DNA from: Bacteroidia bacterium
GTDB taxonomy: Bacteria > Bacteroidota > Bacteroidia > J057
Direction of reading: 5' to 3'
Assembly: GCA_022760475.1 (NCBI GenBank)
Contig: JALEFZ010000091.1
Location: 1 to 64,000, forward strand
Length of the DNA stretch: 64,000 nucleotides
A program made the position numbers and the translations under genes. The notes under the pieces are model-generated. The model was not told the DNA's origin and ran no database searches. It worked only from the letters and a program-made list of their open reading frames with translations. Shown piece by piece: positions 1 through 9,924 of this stretch; the stretch's first letter is position 1, and each line of letters opens with the position of its first letter.

Positions 1-2592
1 ATAGTCAATTTCCAACTCAGACCTATCAATTGGACCATTTTGAGGCTTATTTTTCAAGCCATCGAAGCGAATATTGTCCAGAAAGATCCTGTCTCCTACG
101 CCTGATGCATCAGTGCCTACATTTTGATGTACCATTCCCTCAAAACATAACTCAAACTGACTGCCAGCATATGCATCCAGCTTGATTATTTCTGTATTAA
201 AGGTGTCATTGTTTTCTGCTGAGGGAAAGAACCTTGCCAACTCATTCCCATTTGCTGTAACCCTGAGGTTGTTCACCAATTGGGCATTGGTTTCAAGATC
301 TAAGGAGAAATTGTCAGCGTAGTAGGTCGAAAATTTTTGCTTCCGGTCAAAAAATAGATCGAGTTCCAGGTTGGATGTGGCATTTACACACATACAAATT
401 CGAGAAATATGGGCAGGGTTAAGCTCAAAAGGGTCTTCATCAAGACTTGGAAAGAAACTTGTTCTGTTTCCGCCTTCGATTACAAGCCCCCTACTAGCCT
501 CTTTTCCGATTCCCTGGAGAATTTTTACCAGGGACTGTTCCCCGGATTCGATCCTAAGGCTATCCTTGCTACGGGCATCAACGCTATTGAAAGAGATGAA
601 TTCTACACCCTTAAGGGTCTTTGGCTTATTGAGTTTCCTGCTTATTTGGTTATTGATAGGTTCAGGGTCATCGGCCAGGATAACTCCTGCATTTATTGTG
701 AATTCCCCGGATTCAGGTAGTTCCAGGCCCCTGTCAAAAGTAAAAGTAATGATACTTGAAGGGAGAATTTCTTTAAGTTCAAGGCTTTGGTTATCAGCCT
801 GAGAAAGATCAGGTACGCTGTAAGAGAGGTTCAGGATGCCATCATTCAACGTATCACAGCCATTGTATTGGAGGGTTAGGGTAATGGCGCGTTCATCTCC
901 CTCATCCCCACAGATTTCAAACTCCTCCATGTCAGTAATGGCTATATCATTGGGTTGACTTGCATTCCCAAGGCCAGCGGTGTACCATGCATTTACAACT
1001 GCTTTGTATTCGAATGAACATTCACCAAATAAATCTGTGACAGCCTGGATCGAGCCATTTTTAGCATCTTCATAATTTGAGGTAGGGGTCAAATAGGTAG
1101 TCAGGTTCCTATAGGCAATTTGCATGGCCTTCTGAAAACCAATGCCTTTGACATTTATAGGCCTACCAATGTCATCGAATCCCTGACCGCCTTCCACAAT
1201 AAGGTAATACCAATAATTTTGTACACCACTATTGGTATGTACGCCCCCGCCATCACTGTCTCCATTAAACCAAAACCGCCCTTTGTATATCTTTGGATCT
1301 CCAAATTCATGTGGATTGGCCATATTGCGGAATCTTCCTACTTGTTCTCCAACATACCATGTGAATTGGTTCTCATCCAGGAAGTATTCTATTGTATTGC
1401 CGAAAATGTCGCTAAAGGACTCGTTCAGGGCCCCTGATTCATTGGCGTAGATCAAGTCAGCTGAATTTCTGGTAACACCATGTGCAAATTCGTGTGCGTA
1501 AATGTCAGGAGTGGATAAGGGTTGACCATTGCCATCTCCAAAAGCCATAAAGGTTCCGGCAAAGAATGCATTGAAGAAGTTTTCAGCACCATAGTGCATG
1601 TAGGATACTATCGGTCCCCCCTCTCCGTCAAAGCCATTTAATTGAAAATTATCTGCGAAAAAATCGTACGTATATTGCCCTAGAAAATGAGCGTCAGTCG
1701 CTGCTCGGTTCACCTCCTCCGGAAAATTATCCCAAATGTTGTCCTCATCAATAAAGTCGGAGGCATCCGTTAGAATTGTGGAGTTGTTTGCGTCCAGTGT
1801 CCAGATATTGGAACCCCCGCGCCTAAAGGCCTCCCTTAACCTGAAACCTCCTTCAAATTCGTCAGTTACAATCTCTCGTTCACCACTGTAAGCAGTTGAG
1901 GCGGTCCCTGTGGTATTGGTGGTGTGGAGGTTGTCTAACTTTTTCAAAATTTCTCCTGTGGTTGCATCGACATAAATCAAGGTATTTTGAACAGGCTTAA
2001 GGCTTAGTATTTCCATTTTATAAGCCAAAACAGGTTCATATTCTTCGAACTCAAAATCTGTATCGGTGATCACCAACTGTGGATCAGGGAAATAGGATTC
2101 TTCCGGATCATTGTGAGATTCCTTGAGCATTCCTTCCAAGTCCGTATTCCATGCATATCTCAGGTCTCCCAAGGATTTCAATGCATTGTATAAGGCTTTG
2201 TTTTCAGTAATCTGGGCTTCCGTAGGGAGCCACATAGGCAATGGAAGTGGAAGGAAACCATTCGCCTTGATGGGGTAATTCGCTCGGGAATGATTGATCC
2301 ATATGGCATGCTCAACTTCGATTCCCCTATGAAATAACTGGTATTTATCATGGCGAAAGCCAATCTCATCGGTTGATGAACTGATCAATTTCAGTTCTTC
2401 TTCCTCGTTTAGGCCAAAGGCAAACTTATGTTCCTCATATAAGGTGTTGGCTTGGATTGATTTTCCTTTTTTGAAAAATATCCAGGAATTATTCTGGGAA
2501 GGATAGGTAAAATCGGACAACTTATCTTGTGCTTGTATTTCACCACTTAGAAAAAAGAAAATCAATACCCCCAGGAAAAGAAAGTTTTTCAT
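1..2592 (-). CDS. Secreted thermolysin-like (M4) metallopeptidase, 3' end outside the window
   Basis: The reading frame is open from the ATG at 2592 to the left edge (864 codons visible). It begins with a signal peptide (hydrophobic residues about 4-16, cleavage near IQAQ). An FTP-type propeptide appears to fill roughly residues 60-200, followed by the M4 catalytic domain. The zinc motif HEFAH is at residues 367-371, the third ligand Glu is E391 in NESGALNE, and the GVHTN histidine that stabilises the transition state in thermolysin is H452. All catalytic residues are therefore present. After the enzyme come CARDB-like and jelly-roll-like beta segments, as in many T9SS-exported peptidases, so a C-terminal sorting domain is expected beyond the edge but cannot be seen. 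The role is extracellular protein breakdown. It lies downstream of hemH on the same strand, 183 bases away, so co-transcription is uncertain. Confidence 0.9.
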   Translation of the reverse strand, partial: MKNFLFLGVLIFFFLSGEIQAQDKLSDFTYPSQNNSWIFFKKGKSIQANTLYEEHKFAFGLNEEEELKLISSSTDEIGFRHDKYQLFHRGIEVEHAIWINHSRANYPIKANGFLPLPLPMWLPTEAQITENKALYNALKSLGDLRYAWNTDLEGMLKESHNDPEESYFPDPQLVITDTDFEFEEYEPVLAYKMEILSLKPVQNTLIYVDATTGEILKKLDNLHTTNTTGTASTAYSGEREIVTDEFEGGFRLREAFRRGGSNIWTLDANNSTILTDASDFIDEDNIWDNFPEEVNRAATDAHFLGQYTYDFFADNFQLNGFDGEGGPIVSYMHYGAENFFNAFFAGTFMAFGDGNGQPLSTPDIYAHEFAHGVTRNSADLIYANESGALNESFSDIFGNTIEYFLDENQFTWYVGEQVGRFRNMANPHEFGDPKIYKGRFWFNGDSDGGGVHTNSGVQNYWYYLIVEGGQGFDDIGRPINVKGIGFQKAMQIAYRNLTTYLTPTSNYEDAKNGSIQAVTDLFGECSFEYKAVVNAWYTAGLGNASQPNDIAITDMEEFEICGDEGDERAITLTLQYNGCDTLNDGILNLSYSVPDLSQADNQSLELKEILPSSIITFTFDRGLELPESGEFTINAGVILADDPEPINNQISRKLNKPKTLKGVEFISFNSVDARSKDSLRIESGEQSLVKILQGIGKEASRGLVIEGGNRTSFFPSLDEDPFELNPAHISRICMCVNATSNLELDLFFDRKQKFSTYYADNFSLDLETNAQLVNNLRVTANGNELARFFPSAENNDTFNTEIIKLDAYAGSQFELCFEGMVHQNVGTDASGVGDRIFLDNIRFDGLKNKPQNGPIDRSELEIDY

Positions 2593-2775
2593 ATCAATAG
2601 CTGGCTTGTTTGTAAAAGATTAAGGGTTGATCTGGTAGGATGGAGATTGAAAATAGTAATAAAAAGTCAAATTAATTGTATGCTGTTTGACTCAAATAGG
2701 ATTTTTTTAATAAAAGTACCCCAAGACTTTCTTAGCCTCAGGGTTTTTATGGTATAGCTATATTTTTTAGCCAGT

Positions 2776-3861
2776 TTAAATCTTGGCTTCTACACTTTCA
2801 GGCAGTTTTTTGCTTGTATTTTCTCTTACAATATCCCCCAAAGCTTCTATAAACATTGGCATGTCATTGATTCCTCTGGTACAGATGAAGTTTTCGATGC
2901 CCAGTTCGTCAGCGACTTCTTTGAATTCAATTTCGATTTCCATCGATGTTTCAATATGGTCAGAGACAAAAGCAATCGGTATAACCAAGAGATGATTTAG
3001 TCCATAGCCATGAAGTACGTCCAGGAATTCTTCTGTATTGGGTTCAAGCCACTTTACAGGACCGACACGACTCTGGAAGGACAACCAGTGTGGCCTGTCA
3101 TGAGCACGAGCTTCCATGACAGCTTCCATGGTAGCTTTTATCTGAAATGAATAGGGATCACCAGCTTCTCTAAAAGAGATAGGGGTTCCATGAGCACTGA
3201 ATAGCAAATGAACTTCATCCCTGACTTCTTCGGGGAATTGGAGTAAGCCTTCGTCTATTCTTTGGTTAACTGCTGCGATGTATTTGGGATGTAAGTGATA
3301 ATCCTTGATGAAGTGAACCTTCCATTTGTCTTCCCAACCCCTGGCTCTAACCCTTCGTGTCCATTCATTCCAACTGGATGCGGTTGTAGAATATGAAAAT
3401 TGGGGGTAAAGGGGCAGCAATATTACTTCTTCCACACCTTCCTTGTCCAACTCATCCAAAACATGGTCTGTCATGGGATGCCAATAACGCATGGCAGTCA
3501 AGACGATATACTCCACATCTTCTTCTGAATTCTTTTCCAGCTGCTTGGAAAGTGCCCTGCGCTGACCTTCTGTAAGAGGATTGGTAGCAGAGCAGCAGTC
3601 TGAGACCCTGTTAGCTTGCCTGTTAGAGCAGCTTTTGGGGCCTAAACATCCATTAGGACAAGCGTTTATTTCCTTATATTTTTTGGCAACGACCTTGGCC
3701 CGTTGGGTGGTTACGAATTTGATCAATCCTCTTTTTACTCCACCTTTTAAGGGAATTTTGATGATGTCCTCATCCATGAAAAGGTTATAAAGAAAGGGCT
3801 GAACAGCCTCCTCATTGTTGGGGCCTCCCAGGTTAAGAAGCACCACGCCAATTTTCCTCAT
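2776..3861 (-). CDS. hemH: Ferrochelatase with an internal cysteine-rich insert
   Basis: This is protoporphyrin ferrochelatase, which inserts Fe2+ into protoporphyrin IX as the last step of heme synthesis. The 361 residues start with the typical VVLLNLGGP, and the catalytic His lies in LLFSAHGTP. Unusually, in the segment that leads into the conserved NPLT there is a Cys-rich stretch with C68, C72, C78, C89 and C90. Ferrochelatases with an internal [2Fe-2S] site of this kind are known in some bacteria as an alternative to the C-terminal cluster of animal and actinobacterial enzymes. Cluster binding here is inferred from the spacing. The C-terminus is short and has no further Cys cluster. The gene is divergent from the esterase gene at 3987 and may share a 125-base promoter region with it. 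Confidence 0.95.
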   Translation of the reverse strand: MRKIGVVLLNLGGPNNEEAVQPFLYNLFMDEDIIKIPLKGGVKRGLIKFVTTQRAKVVAKKYKEINACPNGCLGPKSCSNRQANRVSDCCSATNPLTEGQRRALSKQLEKNSEEDVEYIVLTAMRYWHPMTDHVLDELDKEGVEEVILLPLYPQFSYSTTASSWNEWTRRVRARGWEDKWKVHFIKDYHLHPKYIAAVNQRIDEGLLQFPEEVRDEVHLLFSAHGTPISFREAGDPYSFQIKATMEAVMEARAHDRPHWLSFQSRVGPVKWLEPNTEEFLDVLHGYGLNHLLVIPIAFVSDHIETSMEIEIEFKEVADELGIENFICTRGINDMPMFIEALGDIVRENTSKKLPESVEAKI

Positions 3862-3986
3862 AAAATTGCTTTCTTTTTGCGTTATTATGGCCCAAGATAA
3901 GTTGAGATAAATAAACTTTTCTTATGGGGCTATATGGAATCCTTGTCCCAATATTAAAACACTAACCAGTTAAAATAACTAAGGTT

Positions 3987-4670
3987 TTGGAAAAGATACC
4001 ACTCGAAGAAATAAATCTGGTAAATTTGAAGACAACCAGAACAGGTAGAGTCGCCCAATTGGGTGATTTGTCAAAAGACACGAAGGAACTTTGGCTGGTT
4101 TTTCATGGCTACAGGATGTTGGCTACCAACTTTTTGAGGAAATTCCATGTACTGTCTAAAGATGACAATTGTATCCTTGCCCCAGAAGGCTTGTCCAGGT
4201 TCTATGTAGACGGGGTATCGGGTAGGGTAGGAGCAAGTTGGATGACCAAGGAAGAGCGCTTATCAGAAATAGCGGATCAAGAAGCATGGCTTGACAGGAT
4301 ATGGGAATGGATTCAGGCAAATATTGACCCCCAAAACTGTAAAATTCATATGCTTGCCTTCAGCCAGGGAGTTGCGACTCTATGGCGGTGGCTGGATAAG
4401 AAAAACATTGTCCCGGAAACCATTACCCTATATGCCGGAAAAATACCTGACGAGACCTCGCCAGAATTTGAAGAAAGACTGCCCAAGTCTAAAAAATTTT
4501 TCTTGTATGGCAATGAAGACCAGTTTATCAATGAGCAGACAGCTGCTTACCTTAAGCAACTGATGTTGGCAAGAATGCCCGATCTGGAAATCATCCAGTT
4601 TGAAGGTAAGCACGATGTATATCCTGATCCCCTGCGAAAACTCAAATCTCTGATTGAAGAAAATGCCTAG
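3987..4670 (+). CDS. Alpha/beta-hydrolase, phospholipase/carboxylesterase type
   Basis: This is a 227-residue cytoplasmic serine hydrolase with no signal peptide. The oxyanion region is VFHGYRM near residue 38. The nucleophile elbow reads AFSQG (about residue 128), a variant of GxSxG with Ala at the first Gly. The acid is probably in GNEDQF (about 177) and the catalytic His in GKHDVYP (about 210). The layout matches the short YpfH/carboxylesterase group that acts on small esters or acyl groups. The substrate cannot be named. The only in-frame start before the conserved part is TTG at 3987; the first in-frame ATG is inside the core fold. It is divergent from hemH, and a long non-coding stretch follows. 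Confidence 0.75.
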   Translation: MEKIPLEEINLVNLKTTRTGRVAQLGDLSKDTKELWLVFHGYRMLATNFLRKFHVLSKDDNCILAPEGLSRFYVDGVSGRVGASWMTKEERLSEIADQEAWLDRIWEWIQANIDPQNCKIHMLAFSQGVATLWRWLDKKNIVPETITLYAGKIPDETSPEFEERLPKSKKFFLYGNEDQFINEQTAAYLKQLMLARMPDLEIIQFEGKHDVYPDPLRKLKSLIEENA

Positions 4671-5431
4671 TTTTGAATGATTATTTGGATATGGAAATTC
4701 CTTTATTTAGCGAAATACCTATTTGGCCACAAAAAATGCCTGTTTCATGTATCGAGTCTAAATTATTAGAAAATTAGCCTTAACTATATAAAGCAAACGG
4801 CAATATCCATGAAAACATTAAAGGGCATAGCCATTTGTTACTGGAAAAGACCCTTTCTGACGTTCTTATATCTTTTCCTGTATGCCCAGCATTAAGATAC
4901 AGCACAACCAATTTTGAACTCCTTCCGGGAGTTTGAAGCAAAGCAGTTACCCTCTTTATCAGATGTCTGGTAAGAGGGTATTTTGGTTCATGAGCGCTAA
5001 TTCTCTATAGAAACGGATAAAGATTTATTTTTCTGGATTTCAGTTGTCCTTTAAGAACCTAGGTTGGATATTTTTTTCGCTTTAGCTCCCCTTAGGCTAA
5101 AAAAATCACTCCCTTGGAAAATTGAATTACTACCTCTGATCCCAGAACACTAAATTTAAGCAGCTCCCTAATCCAGTGAAAAAGAGTGGTCTATGGAAGA
5201 ATTTACAGAAGCCTTTTTTGAATATTTCCATTAAAATAGGATAAAACTTTTCTGGAAGGCATACCAAAATATTGCGAGCCATACTTCATTTGTTAAAACC
5301 ATTCATTTTGACCCTTCGACCTGGGGATTAATACTCGGTTGAAGGGTTTGTTGATCTAAATATTGAGTATGAAGGATAGTTTATTTATTTCAAGAGAGGT
5401 ATAGCATTCTTGTTTCAAAAATTGTTGAGCG
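4671..5431. other. 761-base intergenic region without a supportable gene
   Basis: I see only very short open frames, for example a 28-codon frame from the ATG at 4809 and a 31-codon frame from 4677. Neither has a recognisable product. The only clear structure is the inverted repeat at 5311-5347, listed separately, which lies upstream of the histidine kinase gene. The length and AT content fit a long leader or a decayed gene; I cannot tell which. Confidence 0.5.
5311..5347. repeat. 11-bp inverted repeat upstream of the propeller histidine kinase
   Basis: The arms acccttcgacc (5311-5321) and ggttgaagggt (5337-5347) pair over 11 positions with one G-U type mismatch around a 15-base loop. There is no clean T-run after the second arm, so it is a poor intrinsic terminator. 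It sits 85 bases before the ATG of the kinase gene and could be an operator or a leader hairpin. Confidence 0.4.
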
Positions 5432-8400
5432 ATGATGAAAAATTACGTTGTCTGGAAGTTAGTCCTCTCATGTTTCTGCCTGGCTACTTTTTCAGTGATT
5501 GGCCATGCACAGACCGAAAGACTACTTCAGTTCAGTAGTTCCAATGGCTTGCCTTCCAATACAATCTATGACATAGACATTGATACAAAAGGCTATATCT
5601 GGATTGGTACTGGAAATGGTCTGTGTAGATTTGATGGCGAAAAAGTAAAGACGTATACCAGCCCCTTTTTAAAGGAACATGAAATCATCAGGGTAAAATG
5701 CATACCCAACGGTGATATCTTATTTCTAAATGTTACCCGACAATTGAGCATCATCCGGGATGAGAAATTATATACACCAAGCATTCCCGGATGTGATGGC
5801 TTGGGGGTGAAGGATTTTCTTGTTGACCCCAAAGAAAATTTATGGATTGGCCTCCCACGGAAAAACAAAGATGATGCAGAAAAGTTGGATTCCGGTTTGG
5901 GAGACCCCCATGTATTACTGTCTGATTTATACCCCTCTTATGCTACGGTTAATAGGTTGGGTTTTGGAGGCTTCGCACAAAACATGGAAAGCAATAAATT
6001 ATTGGCTTTCGTAGACCTCCGTTATAAAATCTTTGACGCTGTTAGTCATTTTGGAAAGCCCGTCTATGCCATTTTTGATCAGGCTGAAGATTTGGTTCCT
6101 TCCCAAGAAGTCAATACGCCTAAACTCTCCGGCTACAAATGGCTTAGCAGAATCATTCCCTTTAAAGAGGATTTTTTGATCTTATTCATCGATGGGCAAA
6201 AAGTAGGATATATCTCGGAAGATGGAGAAGTTGAAGTTTTTGAACTGCTGGATAAAAGTAGATTTACCCAAATATTTGATATCCTTCCCTCAAAAAATGG
6301 AGAAATATATTTTGCTACAAACAAGGGCGTTTTCGTGGGAGGATTTGAAGACAAGGAAATAAAGATCAAGAATGATTTTATCTTGAGAAATAAGTCTTGT
6401 ACGAAAATCAACCAGGATAAGAATGGGAATTTTATCATCGGCACAGAGAAAAACGGTTTGTTTATCCTCCCTTATCACAGTTATCGAACTTGGGAACTAA
6501 AGGATGAGCAAGCCGATATCCAGTATATTAGGAACCTCAGTGTGTTCGATGATCGATCCATCATGGGAATTTCCGATCAAGGCAATTGGTATAAGGTTTC
6601 CTCAGACCAAGTCCAACTTTTGGCAAAGATGCCCAAGCATAATTATAAAGGGGTAGTCAAAGGTGGGAATGAAAATTACTATTTCTATGGGAATGATATT
6701 TTTTATGAAATCGACTCACAAGGTGTAAGGAATAACTTTATTTTCAATGCCCAAATCGGTTTTATGAAGAATGTCAAGTGCATTCGGCAAACTTCATTGG
6801 GAACGATCCTGGGCTATTATTACAATGTACTTCATATAAATGAGGAAAGTAAACTGATTGATTCTCTTGCCAATGGACGGACGGTCAGTCTCCTTGAAGA
6901 TATCATTGGCAAAAAAATACTACTTGGGACAAGTCTGGGCTTAAAAGTCTATGATCATAAGAATGGGGTAAAAACATTCATTGATAAAAATAATAAATCA
7001 GTACCCTACATGGTGTATTCCATGGTTCAAACAGACCGTGGAGACATCTTTTTGGGGACTCATGGGCAAGGCCTCTGGCAAGTACGGGACAATGTGTTGA
7101 GCCGGGTAGATGAGATTTGGGGCATTGAGGCGAAGATTTATCCTCTTCTAACGGTATCTAATAATCTCATTTGGGCATCAACTGAAAAAGGCCTTAAAAA
7201 AATTGACACCCAAAATGGCCTTGTCGAAAGCATCAAGCTAACCAGTAATCAGTTGCAAAACGAAATCCTTGGGCTGATAGCCCATGACTCAATGGTTTGG
7301 GTTTCAACTACTGAGGGAATCAGCTTTTTTCCCGTTACCTATCCTATATCAGACCTGGAAAATACCTCTATACATTTGGATGGGATAACCGCCTATAACC
7401 GAGCCGGAGACAAGTCTGAAGGCAAAGTACTTCCCCCTGGCTTTGATCAAATTGAAATTAAGTTTTCAGCTATCTCTATCGGTAAAAGCATCTCTTTTCA
7501 GTTTCGACGCGAAGGAAGTACATCATGGAATGACCTTCCTACACCCTTCCTACAGTTGGACAATATTGCTCCGGGTAAGCATGCGTATGAAATTCGGATC
7601 AAGTCTGGCGATCCCAGAAGCAAGCCAGGAGAAATCCTCAAGGTAAAGTTCACCCTCAAATCCTATTTGTGGCAAGAGGCGTGGTTTTGGATCATGCTGA
7701 TGATAGGTTTTTTTGGGTTGTTGATCATTGAAATAAGAAGAAGAATTCAGCTCAAAGAGCAGAGGGCAAATCAAAAATTAAGGATGGAGAGGGAAATTGA
7801 GTCTTATAGGGTAAAGGCCTTAAGGGCACAAATGAATCCTCACTTTACATTTAATGTACTCAATGCCATCCAGCAGTATCTGTTACTCGGAAACAATGAA
7901 GAGGCACACTTGTACCTGGTTGAATTTTCACGCCTTATCAGGACAGCGCTGAACTCTACCAGCAGGGATTGGATGGAATTGAAAAAAGAAATTACCTTCC
8001 TCAGGACTTATGTCAAGTTGGAATTGTTGAGGTTTTCGGATAAGGCAAGTGTTATTTGGGATGTTTCCAAAGAGCTGGAGAATTCAGAAATTCTGATCCC
8101 CCATATGATTATCCAGCCATTGGTAGAAAATGCTTTCATTCATGGACTTTCCCAGAAAAGAAAAGATGGTTTATTATTTATTAAAATTTTTAGACATTCA
8201 AGCTTATTATTTGTTATTATAAAGGACAACGGGATTGGGTTCAAAAAATCGGGGGAAATGCAGGATGCGAATTACCATTCACACAATTCCCAGGGAATCT
8301 CGATGGTTCAGGAGAGACTTGGACTTTTGTATTCCGACAAAGAAGACATGGTGCAATACGACTTCTTTGATTTGGCAGATAATGATTATGTCCAAAATTT

Positions 8401-8455
8401 TGACCCTATTTTTGAAACCGGTTCTGTGGTAATTTTGCAATTTCCAATTGAATGA
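5432..8455 (+). CDS. Propeller sensor histidine kinase, LytS/YpdA-type
   Basis: This 1007-residue membrane sensor has a signal peptide (cleavage near GHAQ, about residue 27), then a large periplasmic region of two-component-regulator propeller repeats (about residues 35-650; for example IDTKGYIWIGTGNGL and DRGDIFLGTHGQGL). A Y_Y_Y-like beta domain (about 655-745) and one membrane helix (WFWIMLMIGFFGLLIIEI, about 750-768) follow. The kinase core is of the His_kinase/LytS class. The phospho-acceptor is H804 in MNPHFTFN, the N box is QPLVENAFIHG (about 893-903), and the G box is DNGIGF (about 932). Its stop overlaps the start of the LytTR regulator by 4 bases (ATGA), so the two are surely translated as a pair. 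Sensors of this kind often answer to glycans or other outside ligands. No polysaccharide-use genes are adjacent, so the signal is unknown. Confidence 0.92.
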   Translation: MMKNYVVWKLVLSCFCLATFSVIGHAQTERLLQFSSSNGLPSNTIYDIDIDTKGYIWIGTGNGLCRFDGEKVKTYTSPFLKEHEIIRVKCIPNGDILFLNVTRQLSIIRDEKLYTPSIPGCDGLGVKDFLVDPKENLWIGLPRKNKDDAEKLDSGLGDPHVLLSDLYPSYATVNRLGFGGFAQNMESNKLLAFVDLRYKIFDAVSHFGKPVYAIFDQAEDLVPSQEVNTPKLSGYKWLSRIIPFKEDFLILFIDGQKVGYISEDGEVEVFELLDKSRFTQIFDILPSKNGEIYFATNKGVFVGGFEDKEIKIKNDFILRNKSCTKINQDKNGNFIIGTEKNGLFILPYHSYRTWELKDEQADIQYIRNLSVFDDRSIMGISDQGNWYKVSSDQVQLLAKMPKHNYKGVVKGGNENYYFYGNDIFYEIDSQGVRNNFIFNAQIGFMKNVKCIRQTSLGTILGYYYNVLHINEESKLIDSLANGRTVSLLEDIIGKKILLGTSLGLKVYDHKNGVKTFIDKNNKSVPYMVYSMVQTDRGDIFLGTHGQGLWQVRDNVLSRVDEIWGIEAKIYPLLTVSNNLIWASTEKGLKKIDTQNGLVESIKLTSNQLQNEILGLIAHDSMVWVSTTEGISFFPVTYPISDLENTSIHLDGITAYNRAGDKSEGKVLPPGFDQIEIKFSAISIGKSISFQFRREGSTSWNDLPTPFLQLDNIAPGKHAYEIRIKSGDPRSKPGEILKVKFTLKSYLWQEAWFWIMLMIGFFGLLIIEIRRRIQLKEQRANQKLRMEREIESYRVKALRAQMNPHFTFNVLNAIQQYLLLGNNEEAHLYLVEFSRLIRTALNSTSRDWMELKKEITFLRTYVKLELLRFSDKASVIWDVSKELENSEILIPHMIIQPLVENAFIHGLSQKRKDGLLFIKIFRHSSLLFVIIKDNGIGFKKSGEMQDANYHSHNSQGISMVQERLGLLYSDKEDMVQYDFFDLADNDYVQNFDPIFETGSVVILQFPIE

Positions 8456-9228
8456 AAGTGAACCCCTATCCAATTCGGGTGATTATAGTAGAAGACGAAC
8501 TAGCTAGCCAAAGAGCATTAGAACTAACGATAGACAAGTATTGTCCCGAATTAAAAATACTTGGGAAAGCTCAAACGGTAGACGAAGCGATAGAATTGAT
8601 AGACAATACCAATCCACATATTGTATTCCTGGATATCAGGCTGCCTGGGAAAAACGGGTTTCATTTATTGGAATACCTCAATGATTTTTCTTTTGAAGTC
8701 ATCATTACCAGTGCATATGAGAAGTACGCCAGCACGGCTTTCAGATATGCCGCAATTGATTATTTGCTTAAACCTATCCATCCTGAGGAACTCAAGGAAG
8801 CTGTAAAGCGGTACAAAGAGAAAAGACTACTCAAGGCCAATCCCTCCAAATTGAAGAACCTGGGGGAAAATCTCAAGAATAATGTCTCTCAGAAAATGGC
8901 CATTGCAACTCTTGATGGATATAAATTTGTGCCAGTAAACAAGATTATTCGCTGTGAGGCAGATGGAAACTACACGACTTTTGTTCTGGTGGATTCCGGA
9001 AAACTGGTTTCAAGCCGAAATCTCAAATCCTATGAATCTGCACTTGATGGCCTGGTCTTCTACAGGATTCACCGGTCTCACATCATAAACCTGAATTTTG
9101 TAGACCGATATCGCAAAGGTAAAAATCCTGAGATCGAGATGAAGAATGGAGAGATTTTACCCATTTCACAAGTGCGTAAAATTGGTTTCGAGGAAGAGCT
9201 TGCAAAGTTTATGCGTGGAGATTTTTAA
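8452..9228 (+). CDS. LytTR-family response regulator
   Basis: This is a DNA-binding response regulator of 258 residues. The receiver domain (about 8-125) has acidic residues in VEDE (14-17), the phospho-acceptor D61 in VFLDIRLPG, a switch Thr/Ser in IITSAYE, and a conserved Lys in YLLKPIHP. A LytTR domain (about 155-255) follows, with typical segments such as IIRCEADGNYT and FYRIHRSHIINL. It overlaps the kinase gene at 5432 by 4 bases, so it is the output partner of that sensor. No target can be read from the sequence. A non-coding stretch of about 700 bases follows. Confidence 0.95.
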   Translation: MKVNPYPIRVIIVEDELASQRALELTIDKYCPELKILGKAQTVDEAIELIDNTNPHIVFLDIRLPGKNGFHLLEYLNDFSFEVIITSAYEKYASTAFRYAAIDYLLKPIHPEELKEAVKRYKEKRLLKANPSKLKNLGENLKNNVSQKMAIATLDGYKFVPVNKIIRCEADGNYTTFVLVDSGKLVSSRNLKSYESALDGLVFYRIHRSHIINLNFVDRYRKGKNPEIEMKNGEILPISQVRKIGFEEELAKFMRGDF

Positions 9229-9924
9229 ATCTGTCAATCCTTACCCAAGTTAGATTTTAAGAGAAAAATAACAAAAAATCATCCAGGAGCAATCATTTCA
9301 TACATCAAGCTGTTCCTGATGTCTATAAAAACCTCATGACATATATATTACTGAGACGGAGCTTGAATAGGCTTTAATAGATATGTTTTGCATGTTTTCG
9401 CGATACGAATGACAGCCATTCTACTAGAGCACCCCTTACATTCAGAAAAGTTAAGTCCCTGTTATATAGTCATTTGGATAAATTACGAAAACTTGATCAA
9501 ACAGGCTTTTCTTATTTTAACCTCTTTATTTTTTTTCCGTAATAGTAATAAGTTCAATCTATTCCCCTGAATTTACATTTGACCTCAATCCAAAATTCGT
9601 ATGGCTGCAAGCTAGAACGGGCTAATGATTATTGAAATTATAAGTAGATCTGCCAAATAGTTGTTAAGGAGTGCTGGTTGCAAGATTTTTATTGGATGAA
9701 ACATTATTCAACTTTTTTGCATAAAAAATCTTTAAGCGGAAGCATCCTTTCCAGCGAATTTTCGTTCTAAAATTAAAGGGCTTAAGCCAAAGTTGTATTT
9801 TATAGTAAGTTTTTCCTATTTGTTGAAAATCAGGACTTAACAAGCATAAATTATTAACTCTGGATTAATTCTTTCTTAACACTTTTCTTACAACAAACAA
9901 CAAGTTTTAGGACCTAAAGTCATC
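9229..9924. other. 696-base intergenic region, nothing recognised
   Basis: The region is AT-rich. A 60-codon frame at 9388-9570 gives a low-complexity, family-less peptide, and I do not take it as a gene. I see no clean terminator after the LytTR gene, no tRNA and no riboswitch. It presumably holds the promoter of the universal stress protein gene. Confidence 0.5.

Noticed and set aside
371-802. Open frames of 143 and 103 codons on the plus strand
   Set aside because: They lie antisense within the M4 peptidase gene, whose minus-strand frame is unbroken and carries a full catalytic motif set.
4809-4895. 28-codon frame with a signal-peptide-like start (MKTLKGIAI)
   Set aside because: It ends at once after the hydrophobic stretch and the downstream DNA shows no continuing homology in any frame, so a small protein or gene remnant cannot be supported.
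9388-9570. 60-codon frame in the gap after the LytTR gene
   Set aside because: It has a low-complexity composition, no family resemblance, no promoter or terminator linked to it, and lies in AT-rich DNA where chance frames are expected.
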